Part shown: piece by piece, positions 15,271 to 22,314 of the stretch
Layout: each line of letters opens with the position of its first letter
Position numbering within the stretch: position 1 is the stretch's first letter
Assembly (NCBI GenBank): GCA_030699005.1
Contig: JAUYLQ010000059.1
Location: 1 to 29,029 of the forward strand
DNA: 29,029 nucleotides
Direction of reading: 5' to 3'
From: an archaeon
Lineage (GTDB): Archaea; Nanobdellota; Nanobdellia; Pacearchaeales; GW2011-AR1
The notes under the pieces: generated by a model
Told to the model about the DNA's origin: nothing
Databases searched by the model: none
The model's input: only the letters and a program-made list of their open reading frames with translations
Translations under genes and position numbers: made by a program

Positions 15271-16392
15271 TCAAAGAACATTATAAACTAATCCCCCATC
15301 ACTGTCTGAACAAGTTGGAGGAGCAGGATTGCATTTCCCTCCTGTACATCCATAAGAGCATCCCCCAGAAGAATTCAAAACTGAAGTGGTCCCCGAGCAC
15401 CCATATTCCTGCAATCCATCTCCAGATGGAACTGGAACGTAAGGGTCCCCAGCTGATTCAAAACAAAAGTCGCTTGCATGTCCATTATATTCATTGTAAC
15501 CATTTAATATTGCACCATTATTCGAATGAATAAAACCTCGAGTGTTGTAATTTGTTGGGCTTCCATCTGAATCTGAACAATGAGGGTCAGCAGTACATTG
15601 GTAAACATTATCATAAACTGCATTACATCCATCCACTTGGTGACTTAAACATTGACTTTCAGTTGGATAAGAAGAATAACACAATCCGAAAGGTCCAGTA
15701 ATGGTTTGTTCAGGAATCCAATTACAATTACTGTCAGAATTACAACTTCCTTGGTTAGAATGACCGTCACATGTGTTAGAGACTGACGAAAAACATTTAC
15801 CTGTCCAAGTACAATATGAATTAGCTTCACATTGCTCTGGACTAGATCCGGCACATCCTACACCTCTCCACGAACAATAAGCGGGATTTGTGTAAGTCAC
15901 GTCATAAGTTCCTAGACAATGTGCAAATTCTTCACCTACTACTTGCAAATTTGTACCGGAAGGGCATTCACAAGAGTATTCAGCCGTGCATCCTCCACTT
16001 TCTAAAGAAAGACATCCAGATTCAGTTGGAATTTCACTACAATCATAAAGAGTTGTGTATTGCCCTCCGACATACCATTCACAATATTCTTCTTCAGACC
16101 AACATTGTGCAGAAGTGCCGTACTCCCAGCAATAAATCCCATTAGAAATCCCTTGAGCTTTATAATTCCAAATAGATCTTATAGTCCCATTTGGCCAATA
16201 AGAATAATAGGGGTCATGATACCAACAACTTCCAGTACTCTGTTGAGAGATTGTATATTCTCCGCTACAACCTAAATAATTAGCCTGCTGACCTCCAGAA
16301 CATTCTACAGCAGAAACGGATGGCGAAAAAAGAATTAATATTAAAGCTGATAAAAATAATAGACCAAAAACTATTCTCCCCTCCTTCCTCAT
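15271..16392 (-). CDS. N-terminal part of a Cys-rich surface protein, ending at a premature TGA
   Basis: The 373 residues begin with a basic N-terminus and signal segment (IVFGLLFLSALILILFSPSVSA, cleavage likely after VSA), then many Cys pairs in Trp/Tyr-rich repeats (CSGEYTIS, WSEEEYCEW, CEANSYCTWTG, CNSDSNCNWIP) and repeats of the type C-S-DSDG-x(3)-YNTRG. In the last repeat the expected R-G after YN-x reads Leu-stop (CTT TGA), where sister copies read Arg-Gly. The frame then stays open for 609 more codons. A TTTATAAA box 25-26 bases before the ATG supports this start. The complete ancestral protein would have had about 980 residues and a C-terminal anchor. Family members are Cys-rich DPANN surface proteins; their function is unknown. 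Confidence 0.8.
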   Translation of the reverse strand: MRKEGRIVFGLLFLSALILILFSPSVSAVECSGGQQANYLGCSGEYTISQQSTGSCWYHDPYYSYWPNGTIRSIWNYKAQGISNGIYCWEYGTSAQCWSEEEYCEWYVGGQYTTLYDCSEIPTESGCLSLESGGCTAEYSCECPSGTNLQVVGEEFAHCLGTYDVTYTNPAYCSWRGVGCAGSSPEQCEANSYCTWTGKCFSSVSNTCDGHSNQGSCNSDSNCNWIPEQTITGPFGLCYSSYPTESQCLSHQVDGCNAVYDNVYQCTADPHCSDSDGSPTNYNTRGFIHSNNGAILNGYNEYNGHASDFCFESAGDPYVPVPSGDGLQEYGCSGTTSVLNSSGGCSYGCTGGKCNPAPPTCSDSDGGLVYNVL

Positions 16393-16413
16393 TTTAAAAT
16401 CAGGTTATTATGT

Positions 16414-16421
16414 TTTATAAA
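16414..16421 (-). promoter_or_regulatory. TATA box of the Cys-rich surface protein gene
   Basis: TTTATAAA lies centred 25-26 bases before the ATG at 16392. The intact promoter suggests the interrupted gene is still transcribed. Confidence 0.65.
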
Positions 16422-16447
16422 TATTTTGATATTTTGCAGTTACAAAT

Positions 16448-17854
16448 TTATCCTTTAATCACAACCAAGGGTTTCATTTTTGCAACTTTTTTAGAGATTC
16501 CCAAAGAATCGACAATTCTCACAACTTCGTCTATATCTTTGTAAACTTCAGGGGCTTCCTGAGCAAGACCTTTTTCACTTCCAGCTCCAACTTTAATTCC
16601 CAATTTTTCTAAATTATTTTTTATTTCATTTCCTGAAAGTTTTTTCATGGCTTCACTTCGGGACATAACTCTTCCTGCCCCGTGAACTGTTGAACCAAAT
16701 GTAATTTCCTCAGATTTTTTTTCACCGACTAAAACGTAAGATGCAGTTCCCATAGAACCAGGTATTAAAACCGGCTGACCTGAATTCCTGTAATCTGCCG
16801 GAATTTCTTTTCTGCCCTTTCCATATGACCTCGTTGCACCTTTCCTGTGAACGCAAACCTTCATCTTTTTTCCATCGACAACATACTCTTCAATCTTTGC
16901 AATATTGTGACAAACGTCATAAAGAACTTCTACTTTCACTTTTTTAGGATAAAAAATTTCACCAAGTTTTTCCCTAACCCAAAATGTAATCAATTGCTTG
17001 TTCGCAAATGCAAAATTTGCGGCAGCGGACATTGCCTTAAAATAATCTTTTCCGAGTTTACTTTCAATTGGGGCATTAATTAACTGTCTGTCAGGCAACC
17101 CTAGAAACCCATACTCCTCTTCCATTAACTTAATGTAATCGGAAGCAACTTGATGTCCAAGCCCTCTTGAACCACAGTGAATCATCACAACAACCTGCCC
17201 TAAAGAAAGCCCGTAATCTTTTGCAACTTTCTTATTATATAATTTGTCAACAAACTGAACTTCCAAAAAATGGTTTCCGGCGCCAATTGTTCCAATTTGA
17301 CCAATTCCTCTCGCTTTTGCTTTTTTTGAAACTTTTGAAGAATCAGCTTCTTCCATGCAACCCTCTTCTTCAGAATGAATATAATCTTCTTTTATGCCAT
17401 AACCCTTTTCAACCATGTATTTTGCCCCTCCTTCTAAAAGTTTATCAAGTTCTTTGTAACTAATCTGAAAAGGGCTTCCATGACCGACCCCGGAAGGAAC
17501 TTTTTCATAAAGACCTTTCACAATTTCTTTTTGCTTTTTCAAAATATCTTCTTTTTTTAAATTTGTCCGGAGAAGTCTTACGGAGCAATTTATATCATAT
17601 CCAATTCCTCCGGGGCAGATTATTCCTTTTTTGAGGTCAAAAGCAGCAACCCCTCCGATTGGAAAACCATACCCGACATGGCAATCAGGGAGAGCTATAG
17701 ACTCTTTGACAATCCCTTTTAATTTTGCAACATTTTTCACCTGTTCAGATGCTCTGTCTTTCTTTATATCCTCGTAAATTTTTTCTGATGCATAAATGAC
17801 ACCGGGAACATTCATCCCACCTTCCTTTTTTATTTCATGCCTGAAGTTTTCCAT
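16448..17854 (-). CDS. rtcB: tRNA-splicing RNA ligase RtcB
   Basis: RtcB joins 2',3'-cyclic phosphate or 3'-phosphate ends to 5'-OH ends using GTP and Mn2+, and is the archaeal tRNA-intron ligase. All metal and guanylate residues known from the Pyrococcus enzyme are visible: Asp87 and Cys90 in YDINC, His195 in GAGNHF, His226 in HCGSRGLGH, His316 in CHN, and the GMP-accepting His391 in HGAGR. The 468 residues fit an intein-free archaeal RtcB. Its partner archease lies 280 bases upstream, separated by an opposite-strand TM2 gene. Promoter: TTTAAA centred 25 bases before the ATG, shared with the divergent TM2 gene. Confidence 0.97.
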   Translation of the reverse strand: MENFRHEIKKEGGMNVPGVIYASEKIYEDIKKDRASEQVKNVAKLKGIVKESIALPDCHVGYGFPIGGVAAFDLKKGIICPGGIGYDINCSVRLLRTNLKKEDILKKQKEIVKGLYEKVPSGVGHGSPFQISYKELDKLLEGGAKYMVEKGYGIKEDYIHSEEEGCMEEADSSKVSKKAKARGIGQIGTIGAGNHFLEVQFVDKLYNKKVAKDYGLSLGQVVVMIHCGSRGLGHQVASDYIKLMEEEYGFLGLPDRQLINAPIESKLGKDYFKAMSAAANFAFANKQLITFWVREKLGEIFYPKKVKVEVLYDVCHNIAKIEEYVVDGKKMKVCVHRKGATRSYGKGRKEIPADYRNSGQPVLIPGSMGTASYVLVGEKKSEEITFGSTVHGAGRVMSRSEAMKKLSGNEIKNNLEKLGIKVGAGSEKGLAQEAPEVYKDIDEVVRIVDSLGISKKVAKMKPLVVIKG

Positions 17855-17875
17855 GAAAATAGGGGGAAGGAGAGA

Positions 17876-17882
17876 TTTAAAT
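17876..17882. promoter_or_regulatory. Shared bidirectional TATA element (rtcB / TM2 gene)
   Basis: The palindromic TTTAAA is centred about 24.5 bases from the rtcB ATG (17854, minus) and 27.5 bases from the TM2-gene ATG (17906, plus). Only 51 bases separate the two starts, so one TATA box probably serves both leaderless genes. A second element, TTATAAAT at 17893-17900, lies too close to the TM2 ATG to be its TATA box. Confidence 0.55.
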
Positions 17883-17905
17883 AATTAAGTTTCTTATAAA
17901 TTTCA

Positions 17906-18121
17906 ATGGCAATAAAAAAGGTGAGGAAAGTAAACTGGGTTTTGGCTCTTGTCATGTCTGTTATTTTTGGCTGGCTTGGGGTGGACAGATTCATGATTGG
18001 AAAAGTCGGGACAGGAATTTTAAAACTTATAACCCTCGGGGGGCTTGGGCTTTGGTGGATTATAGACATCATTTTAATTGCAACAAAGTATGAATTCAAA
18101 AATATTAAGTGGGAAATTTAA
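17906..18121 (+). CDS. TM2-domain membrane protein
   Basis: The 71-residue protein is almost entirely a TM2 domain: helix 1 (WVLALVMSVIFGWLGVDRFMIG), a short turn, then helix 2 (LITLGGLGLWWIIDIILIAT), with the GWLGVDRF and GGLG-x-WW-x-ID signatures. The N-terminus (MAIKKVRKVN) is basic. The biochemical role of prokaryotic TM2 proteins is not established. The gene sits between archease and rtcB on the opposite strand, and its end is ten bases from the archease stop. Confidence 0.9.
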   Translation: MAIKKVRKVNWVLALVMSVIFGWLGVDRFMIGKVGTGILKLITLGGLGLWWIIDIILIATKYEFKNIKWEI

Positions 18122-18131
18122 ATTTTGGGTG

Positions 18132-18542
18132 TCAGACATCTAAGACAACCTGTGCAATCCATCTTTTCCCATACTTTTTCAAAAACATATTGTTATAAGT
18201 TACGGCTTTTATTTGGGAATGAACACAATAGTTTTTCCCAGAGTCTCCGACAATTTCAGCAGAAAGGCTTAAATTTTTTTTATTAATGCTTAAGCTAAGA
18301 AATTCTGACACAAAAAAATCTTTTGAATCAATTAAAAAAAGAAGCTCTTCAAGAAAGTTATAAAGGAGATTTAGATAATCCTTTCCCGAAACTTTTATTT
18401 TTATCTTTTTTTTGTTTTTTATTTTTTCTTCACAGATAGAACTAAAAAGAGCACGAGAAGAATTTTCAAAAATTTCTTCAATTGTTTTCCCATAAACCCT
18501 GAATTTTAAGTCAGCAGTGTGGGACAAAAATTTAAATTTCAT
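18132..18542 (-). CDS. Archease, RtcB activator
   Basis: Archease speeds RtcB guanylylation and turnover and broadens its NTP use. The 136 residues show the family's SHTADL near the N-terminus (Asp11), the central LLYNFLEELLFLID, the IKAVTYNNM stretch, and the C-terminal Asp in VVLDV right before the TGA stop, which supplies a metal ligand in the family. A TATAAAAAT-type element 26 bases before the ATG (18564-18572, minus strand) supports the start. The use of TGA as a genuine stop here shows the genome uses a standard code. Confidence 0.93.
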   Translation of the reverse strand: MKFKFLSHTADLKFRVYGKTIEEIFENSSRALFSSICEEKIKNKKKIKIKVSGKDYLNLLYNFLEELLFLIDSKDFFVSEFLSLSINKKNLSLSAEIVGDSGKNYCVHSQIKAVTYNNMFLKKYGKRWIAQVVLDV

Positions 18543-18643
18543 GAATTAAAAAGGAATTTGAAGTATAAAAATTTAAAGATATTCATAGGCTACTCTTACC
18601 CCTCATGCACGACTTAAAGGGAATTTAATTTATATATGTTTTT

Positions 18644-18650
18644 AAAAAAA
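18644..18650 (-). terminator. Oligo-T terminator after the pilus locus
   Basis: A run of seven T on the coding strand directly follows the TGA of the last pilus gene, with further T-rich sequence downstream. This is typical of archaeal intrinsic termination, which needs no hairpin. Confidence 0.4.
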
Positions 18651-19085
18651 TCATACGAAATAACAAAACACCTTTAACTTTCTTGGAGAATAAGATGAAG
18701 TACTTGAAAAAAGTAAAATTTCGGACGAGTAAACGTCTTTATTAATTTCCTCCTTAAGAAGGCAAACGTCGTCAAGACTGCATATGTAAAGGAAGCAAAA
18801 CTCATTCTTTAGCATGTTTTTATCGAGGTAGGTTTTCAAATTCAAGGGAAAACCGGATTCATTTGAGTAAGATGGCAAACTTGCCGTAAATGCCGAATTT
18901 CTGAGAGAGATGTTCGTTTCAATCCCGACTAAAATTTCATAATTATTTTCTTCAAGAAGAGACTTTTCTTCATCTGAATAATGGTATTGGGTAAGGATAA
19001 TCATTAAGATGCCAAGTAAAAAAACAACAGCTAAAAAAGCTTCAACAATCTTTATCCACCCTTTTTTATTATTTTTCTTTACCAT
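18651..19085 (-). CDS. Pilin-like membrane-anchored protein (minor pilin), last gene of the pilus locus
   Basis: The 144 residues start with a class III-like leader (KKNNKKG) followed by a hydrophobic helix carrying a Glu (WIKIVEAFLAVVFLLGILMIIL), as in archaeal type IV pilins, then a polar C-terminal domain with a Cys cluster near the end (FCFLYICSLDDVCLL and VFCYFV). Its start overlaps the end of the preceding pilin-like gene by seven bases. An oligo-T run on the coding strand at the TGA (18644-18650) is a likely terminator. The exact prepilin peptidase site cannot be fixed from sequence alone. Confidence 0.7.
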   Translation of the reverse strand: MVKKNNKKGWIKIVEAFLAVVFLLGILMIILTQYHYSDEEKSLLEENNYEILVGIETNISLRNSAFTASLPSYSNESGFPLNLKTYLDKNMLKNEFCFLYICSLDDVCLLKEEINKDVYSSEILLFSSTSSYSPRKLKVFCYFV

Positions 19086-19771
19086 ATTTTTATAATTATC
19101 TTGCCATTTTCATATTTTGAATTCTGGGACAAATAAAAAATTCCAATTTCTCTTAGATAAACTTCTGTATTTAAATTTGGACCTGGGCTTCCTAAAATAG
19201 AACCGTTTTGATATTCAAATTGCAAATTAAATTCCATATTTGAAGGAATCCCTATTTTTTCTTTTAAAAGACTGTAATTTCCTGAAAAGTTTGCTATTAA
19301 TTGATTTATTTTTGATTCTATAATTACCTCTTCTTTGCTCCAACTATCCCCGATTAAATTTACACAATCATCACTGCCAAAAACATCATTTCCAAAAATA
19401 GTGGAGTAATAAACTTTTACAAAACCCCCTCCCTCGACAAAAAGATTCTTTCCATTTTGACCAGATACTTTGGACTTGACAGTCCCATTATCTCCAATTG
19501 CAGCCGTCTTTCCCCCGGTAATCAGAACTTCACTCGGAATTGTAAGCTTCATGCAGCTTGCAGATTCGTCTGCATTCAGCCTTATAACCCAAATGTCGTC
19601 CAGAAGTTCAGATTTTACATTTTTTTCAATAGACAAAAGGACACCAACTTTAGACTCATCATTATTAATTGAAGCCCCTGCAATAATATACACAAAAATA
19701 AGTGAAACTACAAAAATTATGAATGAAAGTACAAGGCTTATGTGAGAACCCTTTTTATCTGCTTTTTTCAT
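19079..19771 (-). CDS. Pilin-like secreted/membrane protein
   Basis: The start at 19771 (MKKADKKGSHIS) is chosen because it follows the upstream stop as TAA-A-ATG; an in-frame ATG at 19783 would add four residues. The 230 residues begin with a short basic leader ending KKG, then a hydrophobic helix (LVLSFIIFVVSLIFVYIIAG) and a long polar domain with two Cys (ASCMKL, DDCVNL) and many Gly/Asn. The leader and helix fit an archaeal pilin-like subunit of this locus; I see no match to a named major pilin. Confidence 0.72.
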   Translation of the reverse strand: MKKADKKGSHISLVLSFIIFVVSLIFVYIIAGASINNDESKVGVLLSIEKNVKSELLDDIWVIRLNADESASCMKLTIPSEVLITGGKTAAIGDNGTVKSKVSGQNGKNLFVEGGGFVKVYYSTIFGNDVFGSDDCVNLIGDSWSKEEVIIESKINQLIANFSGNYSLLKEKIGIPSNMEFNLQFEYQNGSILGSPGPNLNTEVYLREIGIFYLSQNSKYENGKIIIKIW

Positions 19772-19772
19772 T

Positions 19773-20615
19773 TTAACTTCCAAAAATCAGGCTTGCAGCG
19801 GCTGAAATAATAAAAGATACAAACATAAGGGAAAAAGAGTGTTTTATTCCAGCTTTAAAGTTTCCTTCTGAAAGTTTTCCGATTGTTATCCCTGTAAAAA
19901 ACCCTTGAACCAATATTAAATACAAAAATGCATTTGAAATTTCACTTTGACTTGACGAGGGGTCAAATCCCGCTCCTGGACCAAAACCAAGAGTTCCTCC
20001 AATGTCACCGATTCCGGAAACCATTGGAAGAATCTGAAATTGCAAAACAAGAATTATTACAATAAAAACCAGAAAGATTACATAACCCTGACCAACTAAA
20101 GAGGAAATAATGGACCTTCTTTCTTTTTTTAGTTTATCCGTCATACTAACAGCATCTGCAACTGCTTCAAGAATCTCCCCGATGTCTCCACCTGCCCTCT
20201 CAGCCTGGCCAATAAGTGTAAGAGACCTTGAAATAGACCTGTTCTTTGCATCCTTTGAGAAAATCTGAAGTGCCTTATTAAGGGGGATTCCAAGAGAAAT
20301 CTGATTTGCAAGTTTTTCAATATGCGGGGTTAAAGCTCCGTAATTTTTGTCAGACATAATCATTATACTTTTACTGATAGGAGTTCCCGTTTGAACACTC
20401 TCGACAAGGTTTCTTGAAAATTCCAAAAACATTTCTTCTTTTTCCCTTGCAATTTTTGTCTCTTTTAAAATCCTGGCAATTACAGGAAAAGCCCCCAAGA
20501 TAACCCCGATTCCGGTTGCCAGTGGAAAAAACTTTTCAGGCAAAAGAAATCTTCCGACGGCAAGAATTATCAATGCTAGGACGATTCCGATTAAATCCCT
20601 GTCTCTAAATTCCAT
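19773..20615 (-). CDS. Type II/IV secretion platform protein (T2SSF, TadC/FlaJ-like), short form
   Basis: The 280 residues form one T2SSF unit: N-terminal helices (IGIVLALIILAVG, FFPLATGIGVILGAF), a cytoplasmic helical domain with FSRNLVESVQTGTPISKSI and the family's QAERAGGDIGEILEAVADAV, then two or more C-terminal membrane helices (YVIFLVFIVIILVLQF, AFLYLILVQGFFTGITIGKL, SFSLMFVSFIISAAASLIF). Such proteins form the membrane platform that couples the ATPase to pilus assembly. Its start overlaps the stop of the other T2SSF gene by one base (TAATG), as expected for partners made in step. Confidence 0.88.
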   Translation of the reverse strand: MEFRDRDLIGIVLALIILAVGRFLLPEKFFPLATGIGVILGAFPVIARILKETKIAREKEEMFLEFSRNLVESVQTGTPISKSIMIMSDKNYGALTPHIEKLANQISLGIPLNKALQIFSKDAKNRSISRSLTLIGQAERAGGDIGEILEAVADAVSMTDKLKKERRSIISSLVGQGYVIFLVFIVIILVLQFQILPMVSGIGDIGGTLGFGPGAGFDPSSSQSEISNAFLYLILVQGFFTGITIGKLSEGNFKAGIKHSFSLMFVSFIISAAASLIFGS

Positions 20616-21931
20616 TAGTTATTCCTCCTCATTTGCAAAAACGCAAGGAAAAGAACATTTACAACTGTGACCACTAAAATGATAATAAGCGAAATTGCAA
20701 GAAAACTCATTGCTATCCCAAGAACGCTTATTTTCATAATTATTAAAAGAAGCATCAAAATCATTGGTGCTGCAATTAAAAGACTAATGTAAATATCCAT
20801 CACCGCCTCTGCTGTTCTCGAAGCTTTCTCCTGTGCAATTCTGTAATTAAACAAAAGTGTCTCGGCTCGCTCATCAAAAAATTCGGACAAGTCACCTCCA
20901 GAGGTAATTGTCGTTGCAAGACCATTTAATAATTCCGAAAGGCGCTTGCTCGCACTGTTTTTTGAGGTATTTTTTAATGCACTTACAAGGTCATATCCAT
21001 ATATGTTGATTTCATTTATCATCTTCGTAAATTCTTTCTTTAAAGCAGGGTATTCCTCTGTTGAAATCAAAATTTCAAAAATTCTTGAGGGACTCATCAT
21101 CGAGCCTGAAATTGCAGCCATGCTTATTGTCGCAAAAGGCATTTCTGCATCAATTGCATTTGAAGTACTTTCTTTCTCAAGAGAGGGATAAATGTACATT
21201 AAAAAAAATGTTAAAACAGGTATTACAATCAAAACCCAGAAAACTTTCAAAAAACGAACATCAATAGCTTCAGGAGCTCTTGAGATTATGGGGAGAGTTG
21301 CGGTAAAATTAAAAAACAAAAAGAAGAAGAAAATAAATCCTGCAATAAAAATCGAAAGGAAAGTAGTCATAAGAATTATTGAGACATACCCAACGGGGGT
21401 GTAGTTAAGATTTGCCTTAATTAAATGATCCTCCATTTTTGAAAACGAGTCTTTTGACAAGAGCTTCAGAGAAACTTTAGAAAAAAATCTGCTTGAGATT
21501 TTTGTGTAGTAAGAAGTGTCTTCCTTCTTTTTCTTTCGGGCCTCCTCCTCTTTTTTCTTCGCTTTTTCTTTCATTCTTTTTACAGTTTCATTTTCAAGTT
21601 CATCTGGAAGTATATCTTTTAGACCAAAAATTTTGCCGCCTTTAGACTCAAGTTTTTTCTCTTCATCGGGTTTGATAAAAGTTTCATCAAGCTCCTTTTC
21701 GATTTCATTCGGATCAAGAAGCTTTGAAAAGGAAATTCTGTTAAAAAAAACACGAAATTCAGAAATCGAGCTTAGAAGTTTATTCTCAAGAACTTTAATC
21801 TGGGATGAGAAAAGCCTTTTTTGGGAATTGTCTTCAGCCTTTTTGGAGAATTTTGAAGTTTTTTCAAGCTCAAGAAAAACAATTTTTAATCTTTCAAGAG
21901 ACTCTTTTGCACTTATATATTCCTGAATCAT
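20615..21931 (-). CDS. Type II/IV secretion platform protein (T2SSF, FlaJ/TadB-like), long form
   Basis: The 438-residue protein starts with about 170 charged residues, probably coiled coil (KESLERLKIVFLELEKTSKF; AKKKEEEARKKKKED), then a T2SSF core with membrane helices at GYVSIILMTTFLSIFIAGFI, FWVLIVIPVLTFFLMYIY and a C-terminal hydrophobic pair (LLIAAPMILMLLLIIM; FLAISLIIILVVTVVNVLFLAF). The cytoplasmic motif LSELLNGLATTITSGGDLSEFF matches the family's GGD-containing stretch. It pairs with the 280-residue protein. It overlaps the upstream 87-residue gene by ATGA. Confidence 0.88.
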   Translation of the reverse strand: MIQEYISAKESLERLKIVFLELEKTSKFSKKAEDNSQKRLFSSQIKVLENKLLSSISEFRVFFNRISFSKLLDPNEIEKELDETFIKPDEEKKLESKGGKIFGLKDILPDELENETVKRMKEKAKKKEEEARKKKKEDTSYYTKISSRFFSKVSLKLLSKDSFSKMEDHLIKANLNYTPVGYVSIILMTTFLSIFIAGFIFFFFLFFNFTATLPIISRAPEAIDVRFLKVFWVLIVIPVLTFFLMYIYPSLEKESTSNAIDAEMPFATISMAAISGSMMSPSRIFEILISTEEYPALKKEFTKMINEINIYGYDLVSALKNTSKNSASKRLSELLNGLATTITSGGDLSEFFDERAETLLFNYRIAQEKASRTAEAVMDIYISLLIAAPMILMLLLIIMKISVLGIAMSFLAISLIIILVVTVVNVLFLAFLQMRRNN

Positions 21932-22191
21932 TTTTTCGTTTTTGCCGGTTTCACCTTTTTAACCTCTTTTTTGTCGGATGAATTTTCTTCCTCGGAAAAA
22001 ATTCTTTCCATTTCACCCATTATGTCTTTTGAACTTTCTTTTATCTCCTTAAACTTTTCTTCATCCCCGCTTTTCATAACATCCTTCAAATTAAGAAAAT
22101 TTTCATCCAAAGATTTAAGCAGCTCTTTCGCAGAATTTAATTTTTCTTGTTCCATCTCTTTTTTACGGTATTCAAACAAAACCCCTTCCAA
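21928..22191 (-). CDS. Small coiled-coil protein of the pilus locus
   Basis: The 87 residues are highly charged and predicted helical (MEQEKLNSAKELLKSLDENF, ESSKDIMGEMERIFSEEENS), ending in a Lys-rich tail (KKEVKKVKPAKTKK). It overlaps the platform gene by four bases (ATGA). The reading frame opens with TTG at 22191; an AT-rich TATA-like element about 25 bases earlier would fit a leaderless TTG start, but the ATG at 22158 (76 residues) is a fair alternative. I do not recognise the family; it may bridge ATPase and platform protein, which is inference from position only. Confidence 0.65.
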   Translation of the reverse strand: MEGVLFEYRKKEMEQEKLNSAKELLKSLDENFLNLKDVMKSGDEEKFKEIKESSKDIMGEMERIFSEEENSSDKKEVKKVKPAKTKK

Positions 22192-22314
22192 TTAAATAGA
22201 AAAATAAGTTATTAAATATTTTGATTAAGGTTTATTCCAAAAGCGAAGAAAATTTCAAAAAAAGAACGGTTTCTTATGGGAAAATTTATAATTTTAATGA
22301 ACAAAAATTCAACT

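Noticed and set aside
15271..15273. TGA recoded as glycine (alternative genetic code)
   Set aside because: The site does correspond to Gly in sister repeats, but TGA is a clear normal stop elsewhere: archease ends at TGA right after its family C-terminus, and ATGA overlaps occur at 21928-21931 and 26243-26246.
15271..15273. TGA as selenocysteine
   Set aside because: The sister repeats have Gly here, not Cys, and I see no redox motif or convincing SECIS-like hairpin near it.
21516..21926. Ser/Phe-rich 136-codon frame opposite the long T2SSF gene
   Set aside because: Its composition is the mirror of the Lys/Glu-rich coiled coil on the other strand; it is a shadow.
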